NCBI GenBank assembly: GCA_949126835.1
Contig: OX421495.1
Location: 23,036,533-23,100,532 of the forward strand
Reading direction: 5' to 3'
Length of the DNA: 64,000 bases
Source of the DNA: Anisus vortex
Lineage: Eukaryota; Mollusca; Gastropoda; Planorbidae
Below, piece after piece: positions 24,401 to 34,727 of the stretch; within the stretch, counting starts at the first letter, position 1, and every line of letters begins with the position of its first letter. The notes under the pieces were generated by a model that searched no databases, was not told where the DNA came from, and saw only the letters and a program-made list of their open reading frames with translations. A program made the position numbers and the translations under genes.

Positions 24401-25094
24401 TTGGGGGAAAGGGAGACTAATGCTTAAAGGAAAAACCCCGTTTTCTGAAAAGTTTTGTAACGTTTTCGGAGTTGCTTCCCCTATTACAAACGGCGCGGGC
24501 AACATTTTTCTTCGTTGGGCCGTACCGTATAACGAATTTCTTACAACAAAATGTGCCACACATTCCGAAAATGTATTCACATTATAAATACAATGAATTA
24601 AAAATATATTTCGGGGTCCAACCTAAAGTCTTTGCGGGCCGTATGTGGCCTGTGGGCCGTATGTGGCCTGCGGGTCGCCTGTCGCACACCCCTGCTTTAG
24701 GCGTCATGTTGCAAAGTCTATTGGGGTGTGATTCCTCCGCTTTCCTTACACAAAGATCTTTAGGTTTTCGTTTTTAGTTTTGTGTAGAATGTGTGTGTGT
24801 GTGTATTTTTGTTATTAAAAAAGTATATTTATCATATATTATATATATTCATCAACAACACCAGACACCATTGAATGTCAGTTTTAAAGATGCCAAAAGT
24901 TTATTGTATTTTTTTTCTCCTGAATGAACAGGAGCCCGGACACAGCAACCATTAAACAAAAAATGATCTACACCAGCAGCAAGCAAGCATTGCGGAACAA
25001 GATGAGAGGCATTCACGCGGAGATACAGTGCACCGACGATTCGGATCTCACCATGTCCAACATCCTGGAAAGAATATGTAGTAAATATACGTGA
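15494..25094 (+). CDS. cofilin: ADF/cofilin, complete four-exon gene
   Basis: Coding exons join(15494-15496, 20514-20649, 20988-21117, 24932-25094) give 432 nt, 143 residues plus stop, normal for ADF/cofilin. The protein severs and depolymerises actin filaments in the cytoplasm. It begins M-A-S-G-V, keeping Ser3, the LIM-kinase regulatory site of animal cofilins. Residues 67-71 (CRYAV) match the family core strand, residues 90-94 are WSPDT, and the actin-binding long helix is KQKMIYTSSKQALRNKM (about 98-114). All junctions have GT/AG ends and compatible phases. The first intron directly after the ATG is characteristic of ADF/cofilin genes. Introns contain LINE remnants but the exons are undamaged. 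A possible polyadenylation signal (attaaa) is at 25505-25510. The identification is firm; which of ADF or cofilin is not resolvable. Confidence 0.93.
20514..20649 (+). CDS. cofilin: Cofilin exon 2
   Basis: It starts after a tctccag acceptor and encodes residues 2-46 plus the first base of codon 47, beginning ASGVAVADEC and containing GHRWLYIIYRVSED. The donor is gtcagt, a slightly weak but usable site. Confidence 0.92.
20700..20775 (+). repeat. LINE 3' tail (family C) with (GAA)n end in cofilin intron 2
   Basis: It matches the tail at 44895-44950: tgtggactttttcctcgg followed by a cctccacagta-type segment and a GAA-rich end. Only the untranslated end is present. Confidence 0.7.
20823..20910. 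repeat. (GATA)n-type microsatellite in cofilin intron 2
   Basis: An imperfect run of agat and agaa tetramers. Confidence 0.85.
20988..21117 (+). CDS. cofilin: Cofilin exon 3
   Basis: The acceptor tttctccag precedes it. It encodes the rest of codon 47 through residue 89 and two bases of Trp90, including the conserved CRYAVFDVRF strand. It ends at the donor gtaatt. Confidence 0.93.
21225..21785 (-). repeat. I-clade LINE, C-terminal RNase H and tail fragment
   Basis: Minus-strand frames, with interruptions, read PGHIGIPGKEKADRLARKGA (end of an RNase H domain). They are followed by a region with LRTGHIAQNSHLHRI and the Cys/His-rich ending VDHFLLACPEL. This is the 3' end of an I-clade non-LTR retrotransposon inside cofilin intron 3. 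It abuts an oppositely oriented 5' fragment at about 21790. Confidence 0.72.
21790..22490 (+). repeat. I-clade LINE, endonuclease-domain fragment
   Basis: Broken plus-strand frames contain an N-terminal LQLNILGLKNKQ-like start and, near 22310-22430, a GDFIAHAPTLGYSSYNNRGKE segment matching the GDFNAH motif of APE-type LINE endonucleases. Several frameshifts and stops make it inactive. It lies head-to-head against the minus-strand 3' fragment at 21225-21785. Confidence 0.75.
22491..24170. other. Cofilin intron 3, unassigned part
   Basis: TG-rich stretches with (GT)n runs near 23283-23304 and 23347-23361. A segment containing gtgtgacagagtatgtatg is duplicated in tandem at about 23285-23400. 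No exon features. Confidence 0.4.
24175..24340 (-). repeat. Helitron-like/tRNA-core repeat, copy 1 (partial)
   Basis: The minus strand contains tagctgagtggttagcg, a tRNA A-box-like sequence, and the terminus reads as an AT-rich start followed by aaagtagactgt. It shares these features with 31431-31590. The B-box half is mutated. Confidence 0.45.
24630..24694. mobile_element. Right terminus of a hAT-type element
   Basis: A repeated gggccgtatgtggcctg block ends in cgcacacccctg, a hAT-style terminus. The matching left end was not found, so the copy is truncated or the left end has diverged. Confidence 0.4.
24932..25094 (+). CDS. cofilin: Cofilin exon 4 (last coding exon)
   Basis: It completes Trp90 and encodes residues 91-143, starting SPDTATIKQKM and ending ICSKYT before TGA at 25092-25094. 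It contains the long actin-binding helix. The acceptor is aatgaacag. Confidence 0.93.
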
Positions 25095-25586
25095 CGCCCC
25101 TAATCCACTCCCCCACTACACGCCCATCCCCCCCAAGTACCCTATTTTGGTTTGTTTGCATGTGCGCCCAAGATGGACACGTTCTTGGAAGTGCTGAAGT
25201 GGACGGCGGATCAGATTCGCGATGTCAGATTCGTGATGTGGTGTATGGATTAGCAAGGCAATGTATAAATTACTTCATAAACAAAACCAGAACAGTTCAG
25301 AAACTGGAGTAGCTACTGAGTGACCAATTGCTTGTGAAAGATTCATTGTCATTTTCATTGGCTGTTTGCTAGAAGCATGTTTTTAATTGGATGTTCGTGT
25401 TTTGGTGTTATTGAATTATAAAAAGTGTTTTTTTGTATTGGTTCTATGAGCATATTTATCGAAGAACCTTTCAGACATTGAGGCTTTATTGAAAATGAAT
25501 GACAATTAAAACTTGTCTCCTTTCTTTTCCATACCCAGTCGAGTAACTATAGCTAGGGTCTATACCCAATAACGTAACTAAAAATA

Positions 25587-25775
25587 ATGGTTATTTATAT
25601 AGCGCTACTATCCATGCTATTTTAGCATGGTCAGTGTGCTATAGAAGATTATAACGTCTTCTAGTACCAAAAACTCATGCAGGGCGGCAGGGATCGGTCG
25701 GTGGCAGGGATATAACCCGCGACGTGACAGTTGCGTTTTTGGTTGACAGTCCTGTAAACTAACCGCAGGACTATA
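25587..25775 (-). repeat. tRNA-derived SINE with LINE-like tail, minus orientation
   Basis: Read on the minus strand: a 5' part with ggttagtttacagg (A-box region), a gcgggttatatccctgcc B-box region, then a ccctgcatgagtttttggt segment. It ends in a tail resembling the LINE tail at 32915-32960 (agcatggatagtagcgctatataaat). Confidence 0.65.
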
Positions 25776-26680
25776 GGTAATGTGTATATCTTTACCCATA
25801 TCATAACTATAGGTAGAGTCTATACCCAGTAACGTAATTATAGGAAAGGTCTAGATCTATCCCCAGTAGCGTAACTATAGTTAGGGTGTATTCTGCCCGG
25901 TGGGGGGGGGGGGGCGCATTGAAATATCAATGATTAAATTATGACTATACCAATGAAGTATCTTGGGCAAGGTGGTGTGGTGCCATTAGTGGCGGAAAGG
26001 TTGTGGGTGGGTGGGGGGGGGGGGGTAAACAAAAGTGTTCTTGCACACAACAGTTGTTGAAAAAGTTCTTAAGTCGTACTTTTTTTGTACCACCATTACT
26101 TTTCTAAATTGTGGCCCTTGCTGATTGCTTCATTTCAAGGGTTTAAAGTTATTTAGGGCATAGATCATTTTCGCGTAAGCTAAAAATTGTGTTTCACTCA
26201 TTAGAAAATGTTCTTTATTGATAAGAAATGATTGCAGCTTCTCCCCATCCTCTCCAGTTGTGATAATCTCTTTAGCACAATGAAATGTTGATTGATAAAC
26301 TAGTGTGTTTAGAAAATAGTATACATGGTAATACTCTTTTGCAACTAGATCTAGGCCTACCATAGAAAATTTCCTTTTTACCTTCACTTAACGTTAATTC
26401 AATGTCATTAATTAAATCTCACCATGTGTGTATATTAATAATAACGTCGGAGAGTAGATGCATTGTATCAAAATAATGTTTTCGTTTAATTAATTTTTTT
26501 TTGTGAAACATCTTGTCTTGGTCATAACATCTTGTCTTGGTCATACTTTTCTCACAGTCTTCAATCTGCTTCAACTGAAAGCCTTGAACGTATTGTACAT
26601 TGTACACACATAACATGTTAATGCCACCATCAAATTGCGTGTCTTTTTTTTTATCCAGGGCATCCTAACTAACTATGATT
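25776..26680. other. Unassigned intergenic sequence
   Basis: Two poly-G tracts (about 25902-25914 and 26010-26025) and an imperfect repetition of the phrase gtaactata (25540-25890). No supportable gene; small AT-rich frames here look random. Confidence 0.35.
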
Positions 26681-26688
26681 AGTTAGGA

Positions 26689-27575
26689 CAGGGGTCTGCA
26701 ACCTTTGGATAAGAGAGTGCCAAAGTAGGATTGCAAATTCATTCAGCGTGCCAACGGGCTAAAAATCAACCTGCTCTACCATGTTTTTAAAAATTAGTTT
26801 CATAATACAATTTATTTAAGAGCTGTAGCATGACCAAAAAGCAAAGAAACCATACAAAAGTCAACACAAAACTGTTAGATAACAGATAGACAATAATTTA
26901 AAACAAAATAGTTTGAACCAAGGCTTCCGTAACTGAGTATCTGAGAATCAGGACCCAAATTCTGATAGGAACCTATAATCAGGTTCTAAATGTTTTCAAA
27001 TTGATTTCACTGCAAGTAGATATAATATCCAGTTTCAACGCAAATTCCATAGCCTACATGTATTTTTATACGAATTATTTATTTTTCTGGACGTTGTGTT
27101 ATTCAGAATCAGTAGCTTCAACAGCCAGTCCTCACTCAGTTCCGAAAAATGTTGGTTATTTTTTTCAACAAAGAAACATCTCCTTATTTCTTCCAGACAA
27201 AAAACTAATCTATTGAAGAATTCATCTTGCCTAAGGCAGCAAACACTGTCTGATCAAACACTGATCTCCATTTTCTGTATCAATTTTTGTTAGAAGAATA
27301 TGTAGAATTGTTTGCCTCTAAATCAATTAAGGGTGAGGAAATATAAAATTGACAATAGATTCCATCACAGATAGCAAGTCCAATGATGATATCCTCGCAC
27401 ACAAACTTTCCTGAACATTAACTGTTGACATCTGGTGTGATTTTCATGAAGTTTGACACGGATCAATCATTAATTATGCTGATGTAAATAATAATTGTTT
27501 TGACTTCCATTTAAAAAATATATAGTTGGGGGAGGGGTCTTTCGTGACACGCGTTCCGTAGTTTGCTGACCCCTG
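26689..27575. mobile_element. Non-autonomous hAT element C
   Basis: Left end caggggtctgcaaccttt, right end (reversed) caggggtcagcaaactac. The flanking octamers agttagga and acttatca match at only 5 of 8 positions, suggesting an old insertion. No transposase frame remains. Confidence 0.6.
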
Positions 27576-27583
27576 ACTTATCA

Positions 27584-29473
27584 GTTTATTTATCTAAAGA
27601 GAGGAATGTTTTACCTGAAATTGCATAGGCCTACTTGTATAATGATATATACATATATGTGTTTGTATGTAAGAATATAATATAGGCTATTATACATATT
27701 TAAATACAGACTGACGCATTGTGATATACATTGACAATTAAAAAGTTTTGTATTTACATATGTACGTTTATTATTTATGTTAATTACTTTTGTTGGCCAA
27801 CCGGTACTAAGTACTTACCGTAATCTACTTTTTTTAGCTGCTTATCTCCCTTACAAAGATTGCATTCTTTCCTTTTTTTTTTTGGGGGGGGGGTTAAATT
27901 AAAATATTATAACTTTATAAAATATTTTTGTTAATTAGTACAGAATTAGAACACATTTTGTATTGTGATATTTTAAATAGTAAACAGTATTAGCCTACTT
28001 ATATTTTTTATATTATAGGCCTACATACTACATACGTTAGAGGGATGATATTGATGTAAATGAAGAATATACACAAAATATTTAAAAGGGAAGAGGGTTT
28101 CATGATTATCAATGCAAGTTTTTTTTTTAAATACCACAGACATAACTTGATATTTTCAAAGTTTATTATTTTGTGGAAGCAATATTAAAGAAAACAGCTA
28201 AGACTTTCTTTGATGGGGAGAGATTTCTTTAAAACTGTATTTCTACACAAAGGTTACTGAAAGTGAAAGGCACTTGCACATATAGGCCTATATACATATA
28301 TGCAGTATTTATTTTAAATCAATTTAAAACTTTCCCTTCCTTGAGATTTTCAAGGGGGCAGTAAACAATTCTATTTTTAAATCTATACAAATGTGAAGTG
28401 AAGATTAAGCCTGTGATATATATATATATTTTTTTGTTCAGTGTACTTATATTAGGATGAATTTTATTTGTAATATTATCCATCTGTGAAAAAGTAATGC
28501 TCTACCATACACCACTACATCCCTCAACTATTTTGACTTTGAGTACATAGTGTAAGTGTACCGGTAATCAAATACTAATTCATTTAATTGATTAGATTAA
28601 TCCTTGTTTAAAGCTTACCATTGTAAACATAAAATATAATTACATTTTTATTTAAGTGTTTTTTTTTATAAGCATGTAGATTTTGTTTGTTGTACATGAC
28701 TGAAATGTGTTTGTTTTAAAGGTAGATACAAGTAGAAAAATACTTAAATAATTGCTGTTTTTTTTTCACTGATTTTATGTTACCTAGATTGAATTAAATA
28801 GTAATTTTGAAATTAACACACAGGTTTCTAGATCACAGTAAAAAAAACTATGCAAGTTATGTAGGCATATGTCTAGAGTAAAAGTAAAAGGAGCTATTTT
28901 TATTTATACAAGTTCTCTAGGTATCAGTGTAGAGTACAAGGAGCTATTTATACAAGTTTTGTAGGCATCTGTCCTACCTTTGATATAGGCCTATTCTAAT
29001 TTTTAAAAATAATTATCTTGTATAAGTATAAGACACATTTTATATATCATAATGTATGAATACGGGTATTTTTTAAAAACTAGTTACCGTATAAGTAATA
29101 AAAGTGTCATGTCCATTTCTTCAACAAACAGTTAAGGAACAATTAATGCTTTGACTTTTGGAATTGGAATTATATTTTTTTTAATTCTGTTTACATTCTG
29201 TAATGAAATGAGGAATTTACACCCATTCGTACACAGTACAAGTAAACTTTAAACTTGACTTTTAAGAGTGGAGTGACACAAGTTCATTACACAGGCAGTA
29301 AAGAAAATGGAAAAATAAATAATAGAACTACATGTAACAATCAAATATTTTATTGATTTAAAAGCAAACCAATCATAAACAAGATAATATATTCTGTTTT
29401 ATTTTTAGAAGTAACACAGACATTTTTCTCTACCTACATCTGTCACCTGTAAAAAATTATCTCAGCAAATTTG
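27584..29473. other. Unassigned AT-rich intergenic sequence
   Basis: Contains a poly-G run at about 27883-27891 and several taggcctat palindromes. No coding feature is supported. This is the downstream flank of MKKS. Confidence 0.35.
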
Positions 29474-29479
29474 TTTATT
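29474..29479 (-). promoter_or_regulatory. Candidate MKKS polyadenylation signal
   Basis: The minus strand reads aataaa, about 140 bases beyond the MKKS stop codon, the nearest canonical signal I see. Confidence 0.5.
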
Positions 29480-29615
29480 TCATATAGAAGTAGAAGATAG
29501 ACCGGCACTGTGGCATCATGGAAAATGTAAACATCCATGAACAAGCTTAGCAAAGTATTTGACATTAATCTTCTTATGAAAACATGTAATCATTAAAATC
29601 TACCCTTTAACTAGT

Positions 29616-30068
29616 TTAACTAGTGTCCACTATATATTTGTCTATGGAGAGAACTAAACCAGCTGTAAAAATACTTCTCAGGAGGGCTTCCTTTGATGCA
29701 TTATAATTGTCTAGAACAAGTTTTGAATGCAAAGCGTTGTCCACAACTTCTACAGAGTTCATCACCTCTGGACTCTGCAACAGAGCACTTTCATTCCTGT
29801 GGATGACTGAGAACTTGTCTAGATCATTCTTCGGTGCAGACTTCATCCCACAGCAGCAGTGTGTGCGTCCAGAATCAGGGATTGGAGGGCAGGTATCTTG
29901 AAGCTTCCAGCAGTGATGGGACACAGGATCCACCACCAGGTGGGTAGAGTCACTGTGTACTGCATACAGCCAATGATGTAAACTAGACACAAAGGTGGCC
30001 AATGAGGACAAAATGTGTGCTTCTGAACAATACAGTTCTTCTGATAATTGACTTAGCTCATTTGTTAT
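29616..30068 (-). CDS. MKKS: MKKS exon 4 (last coding exon)
   Basis: Begins after an aaag acceptor following a poly-pyrimidine run and encodes residues 447-596 to the stop at 29616. It contains a C-terminal LHSKLVLDNYNASKEAL segment followed by a hydrophobic helix with TAGLVLSIDKYI, matching the end of the MKKS equatorial domain. Confidence 0.9.
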   Translation of the reverse strand: MTNELSQLSEELYCSEAHILSSLATFVSSLHHWLYAVHSDSTHLVVDPVSHHCWKLQDTCPPIPDSGRTHCCCGMKSAPKNDLDKFSVIHRNESALLQSPEVMNSVEVVDNALHSKLVLDNYNASKEALLRSIFTAGLVLSIDKYIVDTS

Positions 30069-33000
30069 CTTTAAAAAAAAAAAGGGGGAAAATGATAAAA
30101 CTGTTATATATAATATATTATTAGTTAAATAGTTTTCACATCTGAATGTATATGAATGTCATGATGAATGGCATATTATACCAGCAAAATTACATTAAAA
30201 TACACAAGAATGTTTTTTTTTACAAAGTTTTAATATTAATTCAAGAATGTTCTTATGTAATGGAATGCTTTATTATTGTTTATGAATAACTAGACCACAA
30301 AGCTGTAAAGTTGTAAAGGATCATTTATTTAATAATAACTTGAACAATACGATTAGCCTTCAAACGTGAGGGACAGGAAGACAACGTGCATAAAAACAAC
30401 ACAGGAAGTGGACACAAATCTTTTGTCTAAATAACGAAACATTATATAGTGTCCAAATACCGATACACCAAGTTCTCACTACATAACATAATAAAAAACA
30501 TTATATTTGACTTACTTTATATTTTAGTTGATAAGAACAATGAGCCTGCCAGCATCCCCCTCCAAAAAGCAGTCTCTGTTCTTGAGCTAGTGAGCGTAAA
30601 CCATGTAAAGCTGTTGTCAAACAATGCTGAAACATTTTTGTTTAAAATACCGAAATTGAATTGTACAGGGTAATGGTTTACTCTGAAATCATTTCAGATT
30701 TCCTAAAGCTGTAAAAAAAAATCACAAACCAACATATACTGGCAGAGCCTTCACAAGCCTATGTGGTGCCCCAGGGCTAAAGTTTCAGCGACGCCAGCTT
30801 GCATATTGTAACTGCTTTGTTTACTGCTATATTTAGACATTTTTACTATATTTGCCGCCCCTAGAAGTGTCGCCCCCGGGCTTTTGCCCCCTCTGCCCCC
30901 GCCCTTGTGAGGGCACTGTATACTGGTACTCCAGGTACTGGTAAGTGAACATTTTCTTAGTGTTAACCATTAGATAACTATTAACTAGTGAGTAGAGAAA
31001 GTCAGGGTTGAGCAATTTATTAGTGAATTTTGATTAGACAGCATATATATAATTCATAGAAAAAATTCCTGATAATAATGAGTTCAAAACTTCTTGAAGA
31101 CACAGTAATTAGTTTTTATTACAAACAAACTAAATTGCCCAGCGTTGCCTGGGTGAAAATAAAACAGGCCTGTATAAGCTACCGATAAAAAATGTTTAAA
31201 CTACATTGAACAGAGAGCTATAAATCTAATAATAAAAAATAAAAAAAATTTTTATGGAGACTTTTAGGAAAGTAATTTAAAATAAATATTGTAATCAGGT
31301 AAAAAAATAGGCAAGTCTTTTATTTAAAAAAATCTAAATTGCTCAGTGATGCTAGTAGATTTACAATCCTTTTTTTTAAAGTAATATTAATTGGAAAAAA
31401 AATGTTGAAAAAAAAAATATTAGACAAACTGGAGAATCAAATCCGGGTCGCTCATATGACAGTAAACCACTTAGCTAGCGAAGACACATGTACAAAGTGA
31501 AATCCCAAAAGTATATTATCAGAAAATGTCACATGTCTTTAAATTAACTAATATGATTGGTTAAACACACACAGTCTACTTTATATATAGTACCAGGTGA
31601 CCGATCATTCGATCGGTAATAAAGAGCAGGCGCTTGTACCATAACATAATGTGTATGTAAAACAACAGTGCATAAATTTAAAAAATAGGTCTTTACCAGA
31701 CCAATAAATTGTATTTGTCTTTTTCTTTTTTCTACTATGAATAACATGGGCTTTAAATTCTAACAGTCGAAGCAGATTTTTATTTGTGCAGTCTAATATC
31801 TAGATTTTGCCCGATAACCCCCCTCCCCCCCCCCCCAAAAAAAAACAACAAAAAAAAAAACAACAGCTTAATTCTCATTTTAAACCCCCCAAAAAAACAT
31901 ATATGCTAGAGTTGTCAGTTTTAAATCTAACAGAAATATATGTCATTTATGTCATTAACTCGCCAGGCTACAGCGAATACAGAACAGTACTGCGCGTTTG
32001 GTTATGTGCAAGTCTAAAAGAGACTCGGGAACTGCCCTTCTACGCTCGCTCCACTGGCTCCGCGTGAAAGCCAGAATTGAGTATGAAGTGACGCTACTTT
32101 ACTATCAGTCCATTTTTAACAACGAGTTTCCGACCTATCTCAAGGCACTAATCACACCTTATGTCCCGCAAAGAACATTTCGTTCTGCAAACTTATCGCT
32201 TCTGGAAGAGCCCCGTTTCTCTCTGACGACCGTTGGCCTTAGAGCCTTCTCAGTATCCGGTCCGAAGGTGTGGAATCAACTTCCCATTCAACTGAGGCGA
32301 ACAAGCTCTACTGTTACTTTCAAACAGAGCTTAAAAACTCATTATTTCAATATTTACCTTAGATAACATTTAACATGCTTTAGAAACCTACTGTCTTATT
32401 TATGGGTTGGGTCGGTTAATGCTACATTTATTTGTTTTGTCTTTTTTTAATCATCAATTTAGCTCTGTCACCTGGCCTAGTGTAATATCCGTATTCTTAG
32501 TTGTATGTTAAACGCGCTCTGAGCGTACATTATGTTTGTTGGCAGCGCTATACAAATATTATTATTATTATTTAAAAGACTGAAAATGAAAAGTTTAAAT
32601 TTAAAATATCGTGAATTACGTTACAATTTTTAGTTCTTCTACCCCTTCTCCTATTGGTGTACGCTCGTTTGAATCTGTGGCGCCTTCACTGTGGAACGGC
32701 TTACCTGAGACACTGAAAAACTCTGTGTCAAAAAAGGCATTCAAGAAGAATTTGAAGACTTTTCTTTTCAACTAAGTTGATCAAGTACACATCCATCAGC
32801 AAAAAACTTGTTTGAAACTATTTTAAAATGTTATTGTGTCGTTTCGTGCCTCCATCGGCCGAAACCTTGTTAAAAACTATTTTAGAGTGTTATTGTCGTT
32901 TCGTTTTTGTGAGCGCGCCGAGCATGCTTTTATTAGCATGGAGTGAGGCGCTATATAAATGACCAATTAATTAATTAATTAACTTTAACAACTGTCAAAC

Positions 33001-34692
33001 TTTCCTATAAAATTATGTCAATTTTTTAAACTCCCTCCATCAACCCATTCAAGCTAACAATGAGTTACGGCCGGCAAATATGTTTGATATGAATTAAAAA
33101 GGTCTACGAATAAATGTAAATCGGGTAAAAAAAATAGGCATAGTCTAACTGGAGAATCGAACCCGGGTCGCCCGCACAGCAGTCCTCTACGTTAACAACT
33201 TAGCTAGAGAAGGCACATGTCAGATGTGAAAAGCTATTAGACAGTATATAGGACTAGGCCTAAATAAGTCAGTGACACAAACTTACAAATTGAACAATGG
33301 GGATCCGTGGGGACACAAACACGATCTTCTTATATATAGAGATTTTCAATGTTTTCAATGTATTATTGCAAACATTGTTTGACAAAAAAGTAAAAAAATA
33401 TAGTTTGGTGTTAACATTATCTAATATCCTCCATTTGTGTTACTATTTATAATAAAATTTAGCGGCAAAATATAATATTGATTAATTAAAACAATGGTAT
33501 GATAAAAATTGTAATTATTTTTTTTTGTAATTTTGAGCATTAAACTTAAATACTAAATAATTAAAGGTGAAATTATGTTATTCATTGAAAAGACTGTAAT
33601 TGAAAAGATTATAATATATATAGGCTACGTTAGATGATGTGTTTAATTTCTCCCCCCCCCCCCCGCCCCTCAATAAAACTAACAGTATATTACACTTCTG
33701 ACTATTGTTATGAGGAAAATACGAATATACTGAATTTACATCTTTTCTAGTTTACCAAATTTCGAATTGACAATGTTAACATATTCTAATATATCTTACT
33801 TTGGTAGGCCTTTATAAGCAAATCATACATATTTTCAATGAAACATTCATTTAATTTTTTTTTAAAAGTGGATACTAATACAGTGTTTCTTTTTTACAGT
33901 GTAGAGTATACGGCTATATTGTATGCTATATACAGCATTATGTATACTGCTACAGTGAACACTATATACAGTGTAGTGTAATCTGCTACAGTGTACACTA
34001 TATACAGCTATTCATTGTTTAAACACAAAAAAGTTTTAGAGGTGGGTTTTTTCCAAAAAATGTCAGATAAAAGAAAGTTAAACATAGACCTTTAGTTTGG
34101 TGAAACTTCATCTAATTCTGTTATTATTTAAACGGCAAACTATTATCTGACTATTAATTAATTCGTAAATATGTATTTGTTTTTTTTTTTTAATTTTATC
34201 TAAAATATATTGAAGTTTAATCTAAAATATATTGAAGACGTTCTAATCTAAATAAGCCGCGAGGGCCGCACAGCCTACTATCATTTGTCCGCCCGCGCTT
34301 TACCCACTGGCTGTAGTTTGCACACCCCTGCATTACATAAATTACACTTGGTCTTGCTTTAAATTATTTCTTTCATCGGTGCGCAACAGTAGTCTAAACA
34401 AGAAATTAAACTTCTTTCTGCTGTAGTAAGCCTACGGGTATTCCCGAAACGTCATAACTGCGACGCAACAAAACACCGCTTTTGAAAGCCGCACTACACG
34501 TGCGCCGAGCAATGGCATGTTTTCACGGCCAAAATCAATATCTACGATACATCTAATGTGTATTTTTGTCTAACGTCCATTTCTGATTTTTATTTGTGGG
34601 GCCGAACAGCTGTAGATTTTTTTTTAGGTGAAACAAGTCGTGCATTAAAACATGAAGATAATCGTTAGAGCGCTTTTGAAGAAAATTTCCAG

Positions 34693-34727
<35 letters not shown>

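Noticed and set aside
30449..30673. 74-codon plus-strand frame
   Set aside because: Lies antisense to MKKS exon 3, whose splice sites and protein match are convincing.
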